A DNA stretch of 36,361 bases from an uncultured Paracoccaceae bacterium (GTDB lineage: Bacteria > Pseudomonadota > Alphaproteobacteria > Rhodobacterales > Rhodobacteraceae), in contig CALKOT010000120.1 in the NCBI GenBank assembly GCA_938092015.1, positions 1-36,361 of the forward strand, in the 5' to 3' direction. This document shows, one piece after another, positions 36,222-36,361 of this stretch (within the stretch, counting starts at the first letter, position 1; each line of letters opens with the position of its first letter). The translations under genes and the position numbers were made by a program. Below the pieces are notes generated by a model. The model saw nothing but the letters and a program-made list of their open reading frames with translations. It had not been told where the DNA came from and made no database searches.

Positions 36222-36361
36222 ACCTGTGTGATCGAAGATGTCAACGAACTTGCGTCGCACATGCGCCATGCACGCCATCTCGCTCGCCTTAGCGGCTCCG
36301 AAGATATCGTTGTATCCAGCATAATCATCAGCGTGCACCCAGCCGAGGTAGCCATCAAGGT
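36222..36361 (-). pseudogene. IS66-family transposase (TnpC) fragment, cut by the IS3 element
   Basis: The frame enters from outside the window and reads LDGYLGWVHADDYAGYNDIF and then ACMAHVRRKFVDIFDHTGL. This matches the central catalytic part of IS66 TnpC, with the Asp of VHADDYAGY and the AHVRRKF motif. The IS66-like sequence ends at the IS3 inverted repeat; the frame continues without meaning into the IS3 leader to a stop at 36135. The rest of IS66 is not found on the other side of the IS3 element within the window. Confidence 0.85.

Overview
The window looks like a contig from an alphaproteobacterium of the Rhodobacterales (Rhodobacteraceae/Roseobacter type). Grounds: a propionyl-CoA carboxylase gene pccB facing a ScfR/PccR-type regulator, methylmalonyl-CoA mutase followed by a DUF4174 gene, a VPxPA-type CTERM sorting signal, GC-rich codon use, and UgpBAEC and LipB of alphaproteobacterial type. 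Both ends of the window lie inside insertion sequences (IS3-type on the left, IS66-type on the right). This is typical of a contig broken at repeats.

Layout. 1-440: an IS3-type end that cuts off the 5' part of an Hpt-domain gene. 472-4560: an operon on the minus strand coding for a DUF4173 membrane protein, a CreB-like response regulator and a CreC-like histidine kinase; upstream of it is a perfect match to the CreB tag TTCAC-N6-TTCAC. 4570-7080: a decayed M50 protease, an ankyrin-repeat protein and an EamA transporter. 7295-9610: malic enzyme maeB with a strong terminator. 9719-12854: a divergent pair of surface-protein genes, an RTX/Calx-beta secreted protein with an in-frame stop and a VPxPA-CTERM protein with a 1-nt frameshift. 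12851-15235: an M20 peptidase and a metallo-beta-lactamase-fold hydrolase, divergent. 15264-27409: the propionate assimilation region, with methylmalonyl-CoA mutase, pccA, pccB and the ScfR regulator, mixed with accessory genes (alpha/beta hydrolase, a 29-residue membrane peptide, three glycine-zipper proteins, two unknown genes, a GIY-YIG protein, a polysaccharide lyase). 27511-32113: an ABM-domain protein and the ugpBAEC glycerol-3-phosphate ABC transporter. 32422-33311: lipB and tRNA-Leu(GAG). 33491-36361: accessory DNA next to the tRNA, with a decayed tyrosine integrase, two small membrane-protein genes, an AlpA-type regulator, a complete but inactivated IS3 element and a piece of IS66.

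How it fits together. PccAB converts propionyl-CoA to methylmalonyl-CoA, and the mutase converts that to succinyl-CoA. No epimerase is visible here. The ScfR regulator probably responds to short-chain acyl-CoA and may act on TGCGAA repeats overlapping the pccB promoter. MaeB links C4 acids to pyruvate. UgpBAEC would import glycerol-3-phosphate or related phosphodiesters.

Several genes are disrupted by single-base events: the RTX stop, CTERM frameshift, M50 stop, integrase frameshift and IS3 orfB stop. Reads are needed to tell real gene decay from sequence error. The least explained items are the CreB-tag promoter with its DUF4173 gene, the interrupted surface-protein pair, the tiny coupled membrane peptide, the glycine-zipper trio and the AlpA-linked membrane genes beside tRNA-Leu.
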